A program made the translations under genes and the position numbers. From JANSWP01 sp041941305 (GTDB taxonomy: Bacteria > Bacteroidota > Bacteroidia > Chitinophagales > Saprospiraceae), in the NCBI GenBank assembly GCA_041941305.1, contig JBGTQJ010000033.1, forward strand, positions 1 to 64,000: 64,000 bases of DNA. Direction: 5' to 3'. Position 1 is the first letter of the stretch; every line of letters begins with the position of its first letter. Under the pieces are notes generated by a model. That model did no database searches. It saw only the letters and a list, made by a program, of their open reading frames with translations, and was not told the DNA's origin. Of the stretch, positions 7,892 through 17,400 are shown in pieces.

Positions 7892-9721
7892 TCAAATAAT
7901 CCCTTCCAACGCTCCCCCTTTCGCAAATAATTTGTCAACTTTCTCATTCACTTTTTTATCCTCAATCAGCGGAGGAGCATGATGGGGTTTCCGGCGGGCG
8001 TCAATAATCAGAGAGCCTCGACAACCCCAATGTTTGTTTTCGATAAATGCATCAACCCCATGAATATCGTGAGATGGATTGGCTCTTGTAAAAGTTACCC
8101 AAAGCCAGTTGTTTAAGGTAGCCGATGTAAAACTGGAATCATCAACTAAGAGAATTAATGGGATATGTTGTAGGTCAATTCCTTTAAGGGTTTTTGCCAG
8201 TTTTTCTGGATCTTCATAATTTGATTCGTTTTTAAATTCAGGCCCTGTTATAGCGAGGATGCCTTTTTGGGCAAACTGTGGATTGGAAAAGCCATTTGGC
8301 AATTTTAAATTTTCTGGAACAGTGGCTTTCAATGCTCGTCGCTTATCTCCACAACAGGCAATGACGACTTTTGAACCAGCATTCCAACCTGTACCAGAAT
8401 AATCCAGTGTATCAATGGTGGTTTTGGTTTGAAAATGCAAATCCCTCGTCCAATCTACTCTTTCCAAAACATGATTGAAAAAATAGGGGATGTCATGAGT
8501 ATTGATTTTAGGATCATCTCCCTTTGCGACAATGAAAAGGAATTTGGCCAATGAAGTCTGACCTTTACCCAAAATATGATTGGCTTGAGTCAATATTTCC
8601 TCTGGTCGCCTTTCCCGAAACGGCATATAACGTTCACTGCCAACTGCTATCAACAAAGGATGTACCCCTGAGGCATCTACCCCATGAATTTCATGCACGC
8701 CTGGGAATTCATTTTCAATTAAAGGACCCACCAATTCGTGGATCAAATAGCCAAAGCTTGTATCCTCCTGTGGTGGTCTACCCACAACAGTGAAATGCCA
8801 AATCGCATCTTTCCGATGATAAACGTTTTCCACTGCCATAACTGGAAAATCATGGGTCAGGCTGTAATAACCCAAATGGTCGCCAAAGGGACCTTCAGGT
8901 TTTTTGATGTCTTTCCGGATGGTCCCAGTAATACAAAAGTCCGCGTCTGATGACAATACATATTTGTTTTTCCGGGTGTATCGAAATCTCCGATTGGCGA
9001 GCATCCCCGCAAAAGTCAATTCGGACATTCCCTCGGGCATGGGCATAATGGCTGAAAAAGCATGAGAGGGAGGACCTCCTACAAAAATGCTTACACGAAA
9101 GGGCTCATCACTATTGTTATACATATTATGGTGTACTCCAATGCCTCTGTGAATTTGATAGTGCAGGCCTACTTCTTTATTTGGGATGTATTCATTTCCC
9201 GATAGTTGAATGCGATACATACCGAGATTGGAATGCATGATATTTTTATCCTTTGGAGGGAGGGTAAACACCTGGGGAAGCAAAATAAATGCACCTCCAT
9301 CCATTGGCCAAGATTTTATTTGGGGTAATTGATCAATAGCCGTTTTGCCATATAAAACAGGAGAAGGACGCCATTTTTTTTTCGGTAATGCTGTCAATGC
9401 CGTAGCTGGAGCAGAAAGGTATTTGAAGGGATTTTTCAGAATGCGGGTAGGATCGGCTTTTAGCTCAATCACTTTCCGAACCTTTTTCATGGTATGTCTA
9501 AACAAAAAATCCGTTCGTTCAAAAGTTCCATACAAATTTGACAGGGCAGGGAAGGGACTGCCTTTTACATTCTCAAAAAGTAAAGCAGGTCCTTGTGATT
9601 CGTAGACTCTTCTGTGGATTTCCGCAATTTCCAAATCCGGATCCATTTCAGCTTTTATACGAACTAACTTGCCATGCTTTTCAAGGTCAAGTGCGGCGGC
9701 TCTTAAACTTTTATAGGACAT
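7892..9721 (-). CDS. ubiD: UbiD-family decarboxylase (menaquinone/ubiquinone-type)
   Basis: A 609-aa cytoplasmic enzyme of the prenylated-FMN-dependent UbiD family. The family core is visible: 'YRIQLSGNEYIPNKEVGLHYQIHRGIGVHH' near residues 168-200, 'GGPPSHAFSAIMPMPEGMSELTFAG' near 215-240 and 'PEGPFGDHLGYYS' near 275-290, carrying the Arg/Glu/Asp residues used in catalysis. It is longer than E. coli UbiD (about 500 aa), as is common for the Bacteroidota form usually annotated as a menaquinone-biosynthesis decarboxylase. This would decarboxylate a prenylated aromatic acid or a futalosine-route intermediate. No ubiX or men genes lie beside it, so the substrate is uncertain. ATG start at 9721. 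Region 9722-9885 holds nothing I can name. Confidence 0.88.
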   Translation of the reverse strand: MSYKSLRAAALDLEKHGKLVRIKAEMDPDLEIAEIHRRVYESQGPALLFENVKGSPFPALSNLYGTFERTDFLFRHTMKKVRKVIELKADPTRILKNPFKYLSAPATALTALPKKKWRPSPVLYGKTAIDQLPQIKSWPMDGGAFILLPQVFTLPPKDKNIMHSNLGMYRIQLSGNEYIPNKEVGLHYQIHRGIGVHHNMYNNSDEPFRVSIFVGGPPSHAFSAIMPMPEGMSELTFAGMLANRRFRYTRKNKYVLSSDADFCITGTIRKDIKKPEGPFGDHLGYYSLTHDFPVMAVENVYHRKDAIWHFTVVGRPPQEDTSFGYLIHELVGPLIENEFPGVHEIHGVDASGVHPLLIAVGSERYMPFRERRPEEILTQANHILGKGQTSLAKFLFIVAKGDDPKINTHDIPYFFNHVLERVDWTRDLHFQTKTTIDTLDYSGTGWNAGSKVVIACCGDKRRALKATVPENLKLPNGFSNPQFAQKGILAITGPEFKNESNYEDPEKLAKTLKGIDLQHIPLILLVDDSSFTSATLNNWLWVTFTRANPSHDIHGVDAFIENKHWGCRGSLIIDARRKPHHAPPLIEDKKVNEKVDKLFAKGGALEGII

Positions 9722-9885
9722 ATTTTTTTATTGCAAGATGGTAGCACTGCTATCCAAAGTTTGGCTTTTGGAATTTCCAATTAGGGACAATTTTTTCAAA
9801 TAAATGTTCATGAATGGAATTGTGGAAAGAATTGTTTGCCTCAAATTCGCCAAAATTAATCTTCAAACAAGCGCTAAAGGTAAAT

Positions 9886-10542
9886 TTATTCCTGAATGTA
9901 AGGAAGGCTGGCATTTTTATAGGGCTCTTCTTTTAAAACCTTTTTAAATTTTTTAATGGTCTGAACGGGTCCCTGGTCCAATGCCAGGTTGATTAGCCAA
10001 TTTGGTAGATTGCCTGCTGGGTCTGTTTTTAAGAAATATTCGATATGGGCAGTACCGTCTCCATTAGGTTGAATAATGTACTTCAATGTCATCGTTTTGA
10101 GTCGTACCACATCTTCAATTTCTTCCTTCTTGTCAAATATCCCTTTAGTTTGAATGGTAATGACTTTTGTTGCAGGATCTTGTGAAACCAGGCTGTGGGC
10201 AATAAAATCGCGATCACTTAATGGCCAGGGAAAATCTACCAAATTATAATAATACATTTCGGTTTCACTCACATTTTCAATCAGGTAGGATTCTTCCAAT
10301 TTGTACACCCAATTTGCAAAGCCAGGTACATCTGCCAAAACGGATACAATCGTAGATAATGAAGCCTCAACAGTGAAATTCATTTTCAACTCCTTTATTC
10401 CAGAATCTGGTGCATCTCTAAAATAAACTTTTAAATCTGGCAAATTCCTTTTTAAAACCCAGGGGTTTTCCTGAGACCAGGAAAAATCGGCAAGTGAAAT
10501 TAGTGCAAAAACGAGAAAGATAATTCTATTAAAGAAAGTCAT
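9886..10542 (-). CDS. Secreted START-domain protein (paralog 1)
   Basis: A 218-aa exported protein. I chose the ATG at 10542 rather than 10590 because it begins a clean signal peptide ('FFNRIIFLVFALISLADFS'). The mature part is a START/SRPBCC lipid-binding fold: 'LKELKMNFTVEASLSTIVSVLADVPGFANWVYKLEESYLIE', then 'YYYNLVDFPWPLSDRDFIAHSL' and a terminal helix 'NWLINLALDQGPVQTIKKFKKVL'. The family binds lipids or other hydrophobic ligands; the ligand here is unknown. It is followed downstream by the UbiD gene and preceded, 100 bases upstream, by a close paralog on the same strand, so they arose by tandem duplication. Confidence 0.85.
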   Translation of the reverse strand: MTFFNRIIFLVFALISLADFSWSQENPWVLKRNLPDLKVYFRDAPDSGIKELKMNFTVEASLSTIVSVLADVPGFANWVYKLEESYLIENVSETEMYYYNLVDFPWPLSDRDFIAHSLVSQDPATKVITIQTKGIFDKKEEIEDVVRLKTMTLKYIIQPNGDGTAHIEYFLKTDPAGNLPNWLINLALDQGPVQTIKKFKKVLKEEPYKNASLPYIQE

Positions 10543-10643
10543 GGTGATTGCCAAAGAATGATAGTTATTACCACAAAAATGTAAAATCATACCAGCTTTT
10601 CAAAGCTAACATTGCAGCATTGCAGTATTATAGAATTAATAAT

Positions 10644-11333
10644 TTATTTACTAGCAGGTACTCCTACAACAGTTGAATACTCACTTTGGTATTTTTCATC
10701 TTTTATCAGATCCAGAAACTTTTGAATGGTCTTTACAGGACCTTCGTCAATCGCTAAATTGACCAACCAATCGGGAATTGCTCCCCCTGCTTCGGAATGT
10801 AGAATATAGCTCATCGTTATTTTTCCATTCGACAGTGGAGTAAAAGTCCAGATGGAGTGTAGGTAGGACAGTCGGATCTTGCCTTTGTATTTTGGTTCTA
10901 TTCCATCCACAGCTGTGGATTCGGATACTAAAACACCATTGTCCAAAAACATTTTGGAATGAAGTACAACATCCCGATTGCTTAATGGCCAGGGCAATTT
11001 GGTTTCAGAATAAAAATAGATCTCCCAATCGGTAATGCTCTTTACAATTTTGGCATTGGCACATTTGTACACCCAATTGGGGAAGGCATCTACATCCGAA
11101 AGCACCGCTGCAATGGTTTGCAAATCACCATGAAAGGTTTTCGTGATTTTCAATTCCTTTAAACCACTTTTGGAATTGGTTGCCTCCCTGAGATAAATTC
11201 TTATGCCATCCTGTTCTTTTTTAAATTGCCAGGACTGGGCTTCACAAAAAACAGATAAGGAAATCAATAAAACTAGTGTGAAACAATAGCTTCTTGAAGC
11301 TTGGATTTCAGAAATTTGCGTAAGTATGTTCAT
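10644..11333 (-). CDS. Secreted START-domain protein (paralog 2)
   Basis: A 229-aa paralog of the neighbouring START protein, sharing the same landmarks: 'DGIRIYLREA', 'SGLKELKITKTFHGDLQTIAAVLSDVDAFPNWVYKC', 'LPWPLSNRDVVLHSKM' and 'DWLVNLAIDEGPVKTIQKFLDLI'. The frame opens with GTG at 11342, but the ATG at 11333 is preferred; a signal peptide with hydrophobic core 'CFTLVLLISLSVFC' follows. It probably binds a hydrophobic ligand in the periplasm or outer membrane; the substrate is unknown. It is transcribed towards the first paralog and is divergent from thyA. Confidence 0.83.
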   Translation of the reverse strand: MNILTQISEIQASRSYCFTLVLLISLSVFCEAQSWQFKKEQDGIRIYLREATNSKSGLKELKITKTFHGDLQTIAAVLSDVDAFPNWVYKCANAKIVKSITDWEIYFYSETKLPWPLSNRDVVLHSKMFLDNGVLVSESTAVDGIEPKYKGKIRLSYLHSIWTFTPLSNGKITMSYILHSEAGGAIPDWLVNLAIDEGPVKTIQKFLDLIKDEKYQSEYSTVVGVPASK

Positions 11334-11372
11334 AGCGCACACACAATTGTGGATAATTTTTGATTTTAATAA

Positions 11373-11403
11373 TTGGGCGAAAAAATTGTGAGGGCTATCT
11401 TCG
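11373..11403 (+). promoter_or_regulatory. Candidate thyA promoter
   Basis: TTG at 11373-11375 and TATCTTCG at 11396-11403 are separated by 20 bases. The second box differs by one base from the Bacteroidota -7 consensus TAnnTTTG. A start near 11410 would give a leader of about 135 bases before thyA. Confidence 0.45.
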
Positions 11404-11545
11404 TAGGAATATTGGTGGAAAGTGGTTCTCTTTCAATTTGTTCAGTTAGGGAACGCATGAAAATTGAGAATGCTGTTTCCCGACAAAATTTTTTTCATAC
11501 TGAGGACTTCCAAATACAATTACAAAAATACCAATTATCATTCCA

Positions 11546-12337
11546 ATGAAGCAATACCTTAAACTTCTTTCTCATGTCCTCGATAATGGAACACCCAAGG
11601 CTGACCGCACGGGCACAGGCACAATCAGTGTTTTTGGCTACCAAATGCGCTTTGATTTAAATGAAGGTTTTCCCCTGCTCACCACCAAAAAATTGCATTT
11701 GCGATCCATCATCCACGAATTGCTTTGGTTTTTAAAAGGGGATACCAATATCAAGTACCTACAAGAAAATGGCGTTCGAATATGGAATGAATGGGCCGAT
11801 GAGAATGGAGACCTGGGACCAGTATATGGAAAGCAGTGGGTTAACTATGAAGGAAAGCACCGCTCTGTCAATCAAATTGAAGAAGCCATCCGGTTGATCA
11901 AAAATGACCCCAACTCACGCAGAATAATCGTCAATGCCTGGAATCCAGCTGATTTGCCCGATATGGCACTGTCTCCCTGCCATGCCATGTTTCAATTTTA
12001 TGTAGCTGATGGAAGATTGTCCTGTCAATTATACCAGCGTTCTGCAGATGTATTTTTAGGAGTGCCCTTTAATATTGCATCCTATGCACTGTTGACCATG
12101 ATGATGGCACAGGTTTGTGATTTGGAAGCTGGTGAATTTGTCATCACCTTTGGCGATACCCATCTTTACAATAATCATCTGGAACAGGCTAGCCTTCAAC
12201 TTACAAGAACACCGCGCAAATTGCCTAAAATGAAGATCAATCCCAATGTCAAGGATATCTTCGATTTTAAATATGAGGATTTTGAATTGTGTGAATACGA
12301 TCCACATCCGCACATTAAGGCAAAAGTGGCAATTTAA
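11546..12337 (+). CDS. thyA: Thymidylate synthase
   Basis: Converts dUMP and methylene-tetrahydrofolate to dTMP and dihydrofolate in the cytoplasm. At 263 aa it is almost exactly the length of E. coli ThyA. The active-site cysteine is C145 in 'LSPCHAMFQFYV'; the phosphate-binding Arg pair is in 'PNSRRIIVNAWNP', and 'RTGTGTISVFGYQMRFDL', 'QRSADVFLGVPFNIASYALL' and the C-terminal 'DPHPHIKAKVAI' are all present. It appears monocistronic here; dihydrofolate reductase, its common neighbour, is not in the window. A candidate promoter lies about 140 bases upstream. Confidence 0.97.
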   Translation: MKQYLKLLSHVLDNGTPKADRTGTGTISVFGYQMRFDLNEGFPLLTTKKLHLRSIIHELLWFLKGDTNIKYLQENGVRIWNEWADENGDLGPVYGKQWVNYEGKHRSVNQIEEAIRLIKNDPNSRRIIVNAWNPADLPDMALSPCHAMFQFYVADGRLSCQLYQRSADVFLGVPFNIASYALLTMMMAQVCDLEAGEFVITFGDTHLYNNHLEQASLQLTRTPRKLPKMKINPNVKDIFDFKYEDFELCEYDPHPHIKAKVAI

Positions 12338-12343
12338 AAGTAT

Positions 12344-12498
12344 CACGGCTCTCCTTAGCCGTTCCCCGAAATTTTTTCGTCGTTACTTAATTAAATCTTA
12401 TTGGATTTTCAATAAATAAGACGGCAGTTGACTGTATCGTGGCGTTTCATAGTAGTGCAAAATTAGTATACGAAATGGAACGGCTAAGGAGAGCCGTG
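12344..12498. repeat. Inverted-repeat element with perfect 22-bp arms
   Basis: Arms at 12344-12365 and 12477-12498 are perfect reverse complements over 22 bases and enclose 111 bases. Each arm also contains a small hairpin (ACGGCT/AGCCGT). It begins 7 bases after the thyA stop. No coding sequence is inside; it looks like a MITE- or REP-type element rather than a simple terminator, since no T-tract follows. Confidence 0.75.
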
Positions 12499-12566
12499 CT
12501 ACAGTCGCCTTAATAATTGGGAATCCCTTTCAAATTATTAAGGGTGGAATAGAAATAGGATCAATT

Positions 12567-12584
12567 TCGGCTCTGGAGAGCCGA
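12567..12584. repeat. Short perfect hairpin related to the 12344 element
   Basis: An 8-bp stem TCGGCTCT/AGAGCCGA with a 2-base loop. The arm words (CGGCTCT, AGAGCCG) also occur in the larger element at 12344-12498, so it may be a fragment of the same repeat. The remainder of 12585-12870 is AT-rich with no gene seen. Confidence 0.5.
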
Positions 12585-12871
12585 TCTATTGGGTTATATT
12601 AGTACCATTGTTTTTCCAAATAAAATTTGGTCAACCCTTGAATCATGTATCCCGAAAAAGTTCAATGATTATCCATTGAATGATCATTTTAACACTTTCA
12701 TAACCTGTGGAAAACTTTTTATTCTAAAATTTTTATTTCACAAAAAGACATCCTATTAAGCTTAATCGACTCATTATCAGTTTTTTATAAAACAGAATTA
12801 GACTATTGTTTTGTTTAGGTTTTTTTAATTTATTTAGAACACATCTAAATAAATTTTGCCAAATAAAATTA

Positions 12872-12903
12872 TTGCCAAAAATTGGGATGGTATTATATCT
12901 TTG
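12872..12903 (+). promoter_or_regulatory. Promoter of the act-cox respiratory operon
   Basis: TTG at 12872-12874 and TATCTTTG at 12896-12903, 21 bases apart, fit the Bacteroidota consensus (-33 TTG, -7 TAnnTTTG). It lies 63 bases before the actA ATG and is the only good match in the 600-base gap upstream. Confidence 0.7.
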
Positions 12904-12965
12904 CGACGAATTATGAAAAGGGTGTCATGTTTTTGTAAAAAATGCGACCCAAAACGAAATAAACA

Positions 12966-14393
12966 ATGATTCATAAATCGCTGATTTCCAGAATATTTTT
13001 ACTTGCCTTTGCGCTATTTTCTTTTTCCCTTACTGCCCAGGAGGTAGATTTAGCCGCAGGAAAAACACTTTTCAAAAATCAATGTGGTAGTTGTCACGCA
13101 ACCGATATGGTTTCTGTAATGACTGGCCCCGCATTGGGTGGTTTTGAAGAGCGTTGGGCAGATTATCCAAGAGAAGACCTATACTCCTGGATTCGAAATT
13201 CTCAGGCAATGATTTCCGCTGGTCACCCAAGAGCCAAAGAATTGTGGGCGGAATGGGGACCAACAATCATGAACAACTTCCCGACCTTTACAGATCAGGA
13301 TATCGAGAATGTCTTCGCTTATATTAATTGTGTATATAATCAAGACCCTGAGTGTGTAACAACACCTAAAGATCCGGATGAAGGTCCAGCTTGTGCTCAA
13401 ACTGGAGTAGAAGAAGAAGACAACAAATTGATGTTCGTTGTTCTGTTCCTGATCCTGGGTCTTCTCGCAGTAGTCCTTGCCAGAATTGTAGCCAATTTGA
13501 ATTACATGGCGCAGGTGCAATCAGGAAATGACAATGTAGAACGCAAGACGCTTAAAGAAATCCTTACGACAAAAGGCTTTATCAGCTTTGTCATTTTCCT
13601 TGCAGTGGTAATTGGTGGATTCATGACGGTGGAAAATGCCATCAATCTAGGTCGTCAGCAGGGCTATGCTCCTGAACAACCCATTGCATTTTCTCACGTA
13701 ACGCACGCTTGTTTGCATGAAATTGATTGTAACTACTGCCACGATGGAGCAAGAAGATCCAAGCATGCCAATATTCCTTCTGCAAATACTTGTATGAATT
13801 GTCACAAGGCGATTAAGAATGGTAGCACTTATGGTACAGCGGAATTGACGAAGATGTACGCTTCCATTGGTTTCGACCCAAGTAATGATACTTACATAGA
13901 AGGTTATGAGGATATGACGATTGAAGAAATTGAAAAGATTTACAAAAAGTGGATCTCTGACGAATACATTAAAGATAATGGAGAACTAGGTCGCGAAGGA
14001 GAAAGAGCAATGGAAGACCAGTGGGAAGGAATCGTAGAAGCTTTGACAGATCCTGATAATGGTGATGACAAGATCCAGGGACCCATCGAATGGGTGCGTA
14101 TCCACAACTTGCCTGACCATGTATATTTCAATCACTCTCAGCATGTGAATGTAGCTGGTTTGGAATGTCAACAATGTCACGGCAAAGTAGAATCGATGGA
14201 TGTTGTAGAGCAATACTCTCCATTGAGCATGGGCTGGTGTATCAATTGCCATAAAGAAACGGAAGTACAATTTGCAGACAATGAATATTATGAGTCCTAT
14301 AAAATTTACCACGAGGAAATGGCGAAAGGAAAACGAAATGCGGTGACAGTAGAGGAAATTGGAGGACTTGAATGTCAAAAATGTCATTATTAA
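12966..14393 (+). CDS. actA: Alternative Complex III subunit ActA, multiheme cytochrome c with extra N-terminal cytochrome domain
   Basis: Electron-transfer subunit of quinol:cytochrome c oxidoreductase ACIII. The 475-aa chain has a signal peptide (1-24), a class-I-like cytochrome c domain with CGSCH at residues 40-44, two membrane helices (about 153-176 and 203-224) and a pentaheme domain with CxxCH motifs near residues 255 (CNYCH), 277 (CMNCH), 401 (CQQCH), 425 (CINCH) and 471 (CQKCH). That makes six heme-binding motifs, one more than the five of a pentaheme ActA; the additional one is in the N-terminal domain. It is the first gene of the operon actABCDEF-cox, followed 73 bases later by actB. 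A consensus promoter precedes it. Confidence 0.92.
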   Translation: MIHKSLISRIFLLAFALFSFSLTAQEVDLAAGKTLFKNQCGSCHATDMVSVMTGPALGGFEERWADYPREDLYSWIRNSQAMISAGHPRAKELWAEWGPTIMNNFPTFTDQDIENVFAYINCVYNQDPECVTTPKDPDEGPACAQTGVEEEDNKLMFVVLFLILGLLAVVLARIVANLNYMAQVQSGNDNVERKTLKEILTTKGFISFVIFLAVVIGGFMTVENAINLGRQQGYAPEQPIAFSHVTHACLHEIDCNYCHDGARRSKHANIPSANTCMNCHKAIKNGSTYGTAELTKMYASIGFDPSNDTYIEGYEDMTIEEIEKIYKKWISDEYIKDNGELGREGERAMEDQWEGIVEALTDPDNGDDKIQGPIEWVRIHNLPDHVYFNHSQHVNVAGLECQQCHGKVESMDVVEQYSPLSMGWCINCHKETEVQFADNEYYESYKIYHEEMAKGKRNAVTVEEIGGLECQKCHY

Positions 14394-14466
14394 AAAACAG
14401 TTCCCTGTTATCATTCAATTGACAAGGAACAAAGACTTAACATTGAAAAAAATCTTCAAATAAAGA

Positions 14467-17400
14467 ATGAAGAACCATAATAATAATAATGTGTGGATAG
14501 GGGTCGAACAATTAGAGAACGACCCTGCATTTTTGGAATCTGCCAATCAGGAGTTTGTTGAATTACCTATCGTAGATCAATTGTCTGATGACCGGTCTAT
14601 GAAGGTGAGTTCCAATCGCCGTGACTTTCTGAAGTATCTCGGTTTTGGATTGGGAGCTGCGACAGTTGCCGCTAGTTGTGACATCCCGGTTAAGAAGGCA
14701 TTGCCATATGTAACCAAGCCAGATAGCATTGTTCCTGGTGTGGCAACCTACTACGCTTCTTCTTTTGTCAATGGTGGTGACTATTGTTCTGTTTTGGTAA
14801 AAACCCGAGAGGGGCGTCCAATCAAAATTGAAGGTAACTCCATGTCATCTGTAACAAGAGGGGGTACCAGTGCGAGAGCTCAGGCAAGTGTTTTGAGCTT
14901 GTATGACACTGCCAGATTTTCCGGACCAAAACAAAAGGACGGAGATTCCTGGGCTGCTGCTTCCTGGGATGTTATAGATAATGAAGTTGGAGGTAAACTC
15001 AGTGGCAATATTCGCATTGTCACAAATACCAATATGAGTCCAACTGCCAAGAGAGCCATGGATGAATTTATGGCAAAACACGCTGGTGCTCGTGTGGTTA
15101 CCTACGACCCAGTTTCCAGTTCTGCTATCCTTGAGGCGAATGAAGCCTGTTTTGGACAAAGAACGATTCCAAATTATAAGTTCGATAAGGCAGAAGTGAT
15201 TGTAAGTTTAGGTGCCGATTTCCTTGGTACCTGGATTTCTCCAATCGAATATGCCAATGATTACATCAAGAATCGCAAGATTAAGGATGTCAATGGAGCA
15301 AAAATGTCTCGCCATATTCAAGTTGAATCAGCGATGACATTGACAGGATCAAATGCAGACAATCGTATTTTGGTGAAACCATCTGAGATGGGATCGGCTA
15401 TCGCAAATTTGTACAACGAAATTGCAAAAGCTTCTCAATCACCTACCATTTCTGCTCCTTCACTCAACGATAAGGCAGCTGGTGCTTTGGCAAATCTTGC
15501 CAAAGAACTTCTGGCACATAAGGACAATTGCCTTGTGGTAAGTGGTTCCAACAACGTAGGTGAACAAACCATCGTTAATGGCATTAATTCAATGCTGGGA
15601 AGTTATGGCAATACCATCAGTTTTGCTGGTGCTTCCAATCAGCGTCAAGGTATTGATAGCAGTATTCAAGGTTTGATTAGTGAGATGAATGCCGGCTCTG
15701 TTTCAGCTGTTATCGTATGGGGAGCAAATCCTGCATTTGACTTGCCAAATTCTGCTGATTTTGCTGCTGCCATGTCAAAAGTGCCTTTAAAAGTTTCATT
15801 TGCAGGAACACCTGACGAAACCACTGCACTTTGTGATTATGTAGCTCCAGCAAATCACTATCTTGAAAGCTGGGGAGATGTAGAACCAAAAGCAGGTCAT
15901 TACAGCTTGATCCAGCCAACGATTTCAAATCTGTTTGACACCCGTCAGGCAGAATTATCACTTTTGGTTTGGGGAGACAGTTCCAATTTGGACATGGATG
16001 CTGAACAACCTTATTACGAATACTTGAAAGCTAGTTGGGAAGCAAATATGTTCCCACAGCAAAGTGATTTTATTTCTTTCCAGGCATTTTGGGATGCTGT
16101 TTTACACGATGGGATTTTTGAGGTTGCTCAAACCTATTCCAGTGATTATCCATTTCAGGGTAATGTAAATGATGCAGCTGGTAAAATCAACCAACCAAGT
16201 GGGGATGCTTTGGAAATCGATTTCTTTGAAACGGTAAACCTTGGAGCAGGTCAATATGCTGATAACCCATGGTTGCAGGAGATGCCTGATCCAATTACCA
16301 GATGTGTATGGGGTAATTACCTCGCTATTCCAATAGTTTTTGATGGAAACCGTCATTTTGATGGAGCCGGGGTCTTTGCAGGATTGAATGCAAAAGAAAT
16401 TTACGGCTCTGCTGATAAAATTGATGTAAGTGTAAATGGAAGTTCCAATCAGGTTACTTGTGTCCGTCAATTTGGTTTGATGGAAGGCGTTGTATCCCTG
16501 GCTTTGGGCTATGGTAGAGCAGAAACCAACCAGGCTGGTAGAAATGTAGGAATCAATGTTTATCCCTGGTTGAGCCTGGATGACAATGGCAATACAAGAT
16601 ATTATGCTTCCGCCGAAACTACTGGGCAAAAAACAGGAACAGAGGAAGAGTTCGCTTGTGTTCAGTACCACCATACAATGGGAGTAAAAGGAAATGCCAA
16701 TGGTTTTGACGAGAAAGTGAATGTGGATGAATTGGCAATTTCAAGAATTGCAAGAGGTTATCAGGGAGCTTTGGTGGATAGAACCATAATCAGAGAAGGC
16801 ACGCTGGATAAAATTGATGAATTAGTAGAAACCATTCACAAACAAAATGAAAGTGCTGATCACCTAAATGACCAGACACTTTATCCATACGACGAATATA
16901 CAGAGCAATTTTATAGCCAGGGACATCACTGGGGAATTAATATTGATACAAGCACCTGTATTGGTTGTGGTGCATGCCAGGTAGCCTGTGTTGCGGAAAA
17001 CAACGTACCTGTCGTAGGTAAATATGAAGTTTTCCGTCATCATGAAATGACCTGGCTACGAATTGACCGTTACTTCTACGGAGATTATGAAAATCCAAAC
17101 GTAGTTTACCAGCCAATGATGTGCCAGCACTGTGACAATGCTCCTTGTGAGAATGTTTGCCCGGTATCTGCAACCAATCACAGCTCTGAAGGATTGAACC
17201 AAATGGCATATAACCGATGTATTGGAACTCGGTACTGTGCCAACAACTGTCCTTACAAAGTTCGTCGCTTCAACTGGCTGGATTACACCACTGCAGACTT
17301 GTTTCCAATCAATGAACCAGACATCAATGGTGAAGATTTTCCATTCGGTTCTGATAACCTGACCAGAATGGTCTTGAATCCAGATGTAACTGTTCGTGCA

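Noticed and set aside
7604..7982. Overlapping plus- and minus-strand open frames in the 7.6-7.9 kb gap
   Set aside because: They are low-complexity translations of the heptad repeats and overlap the UbiD gene end; no domain, no start context.
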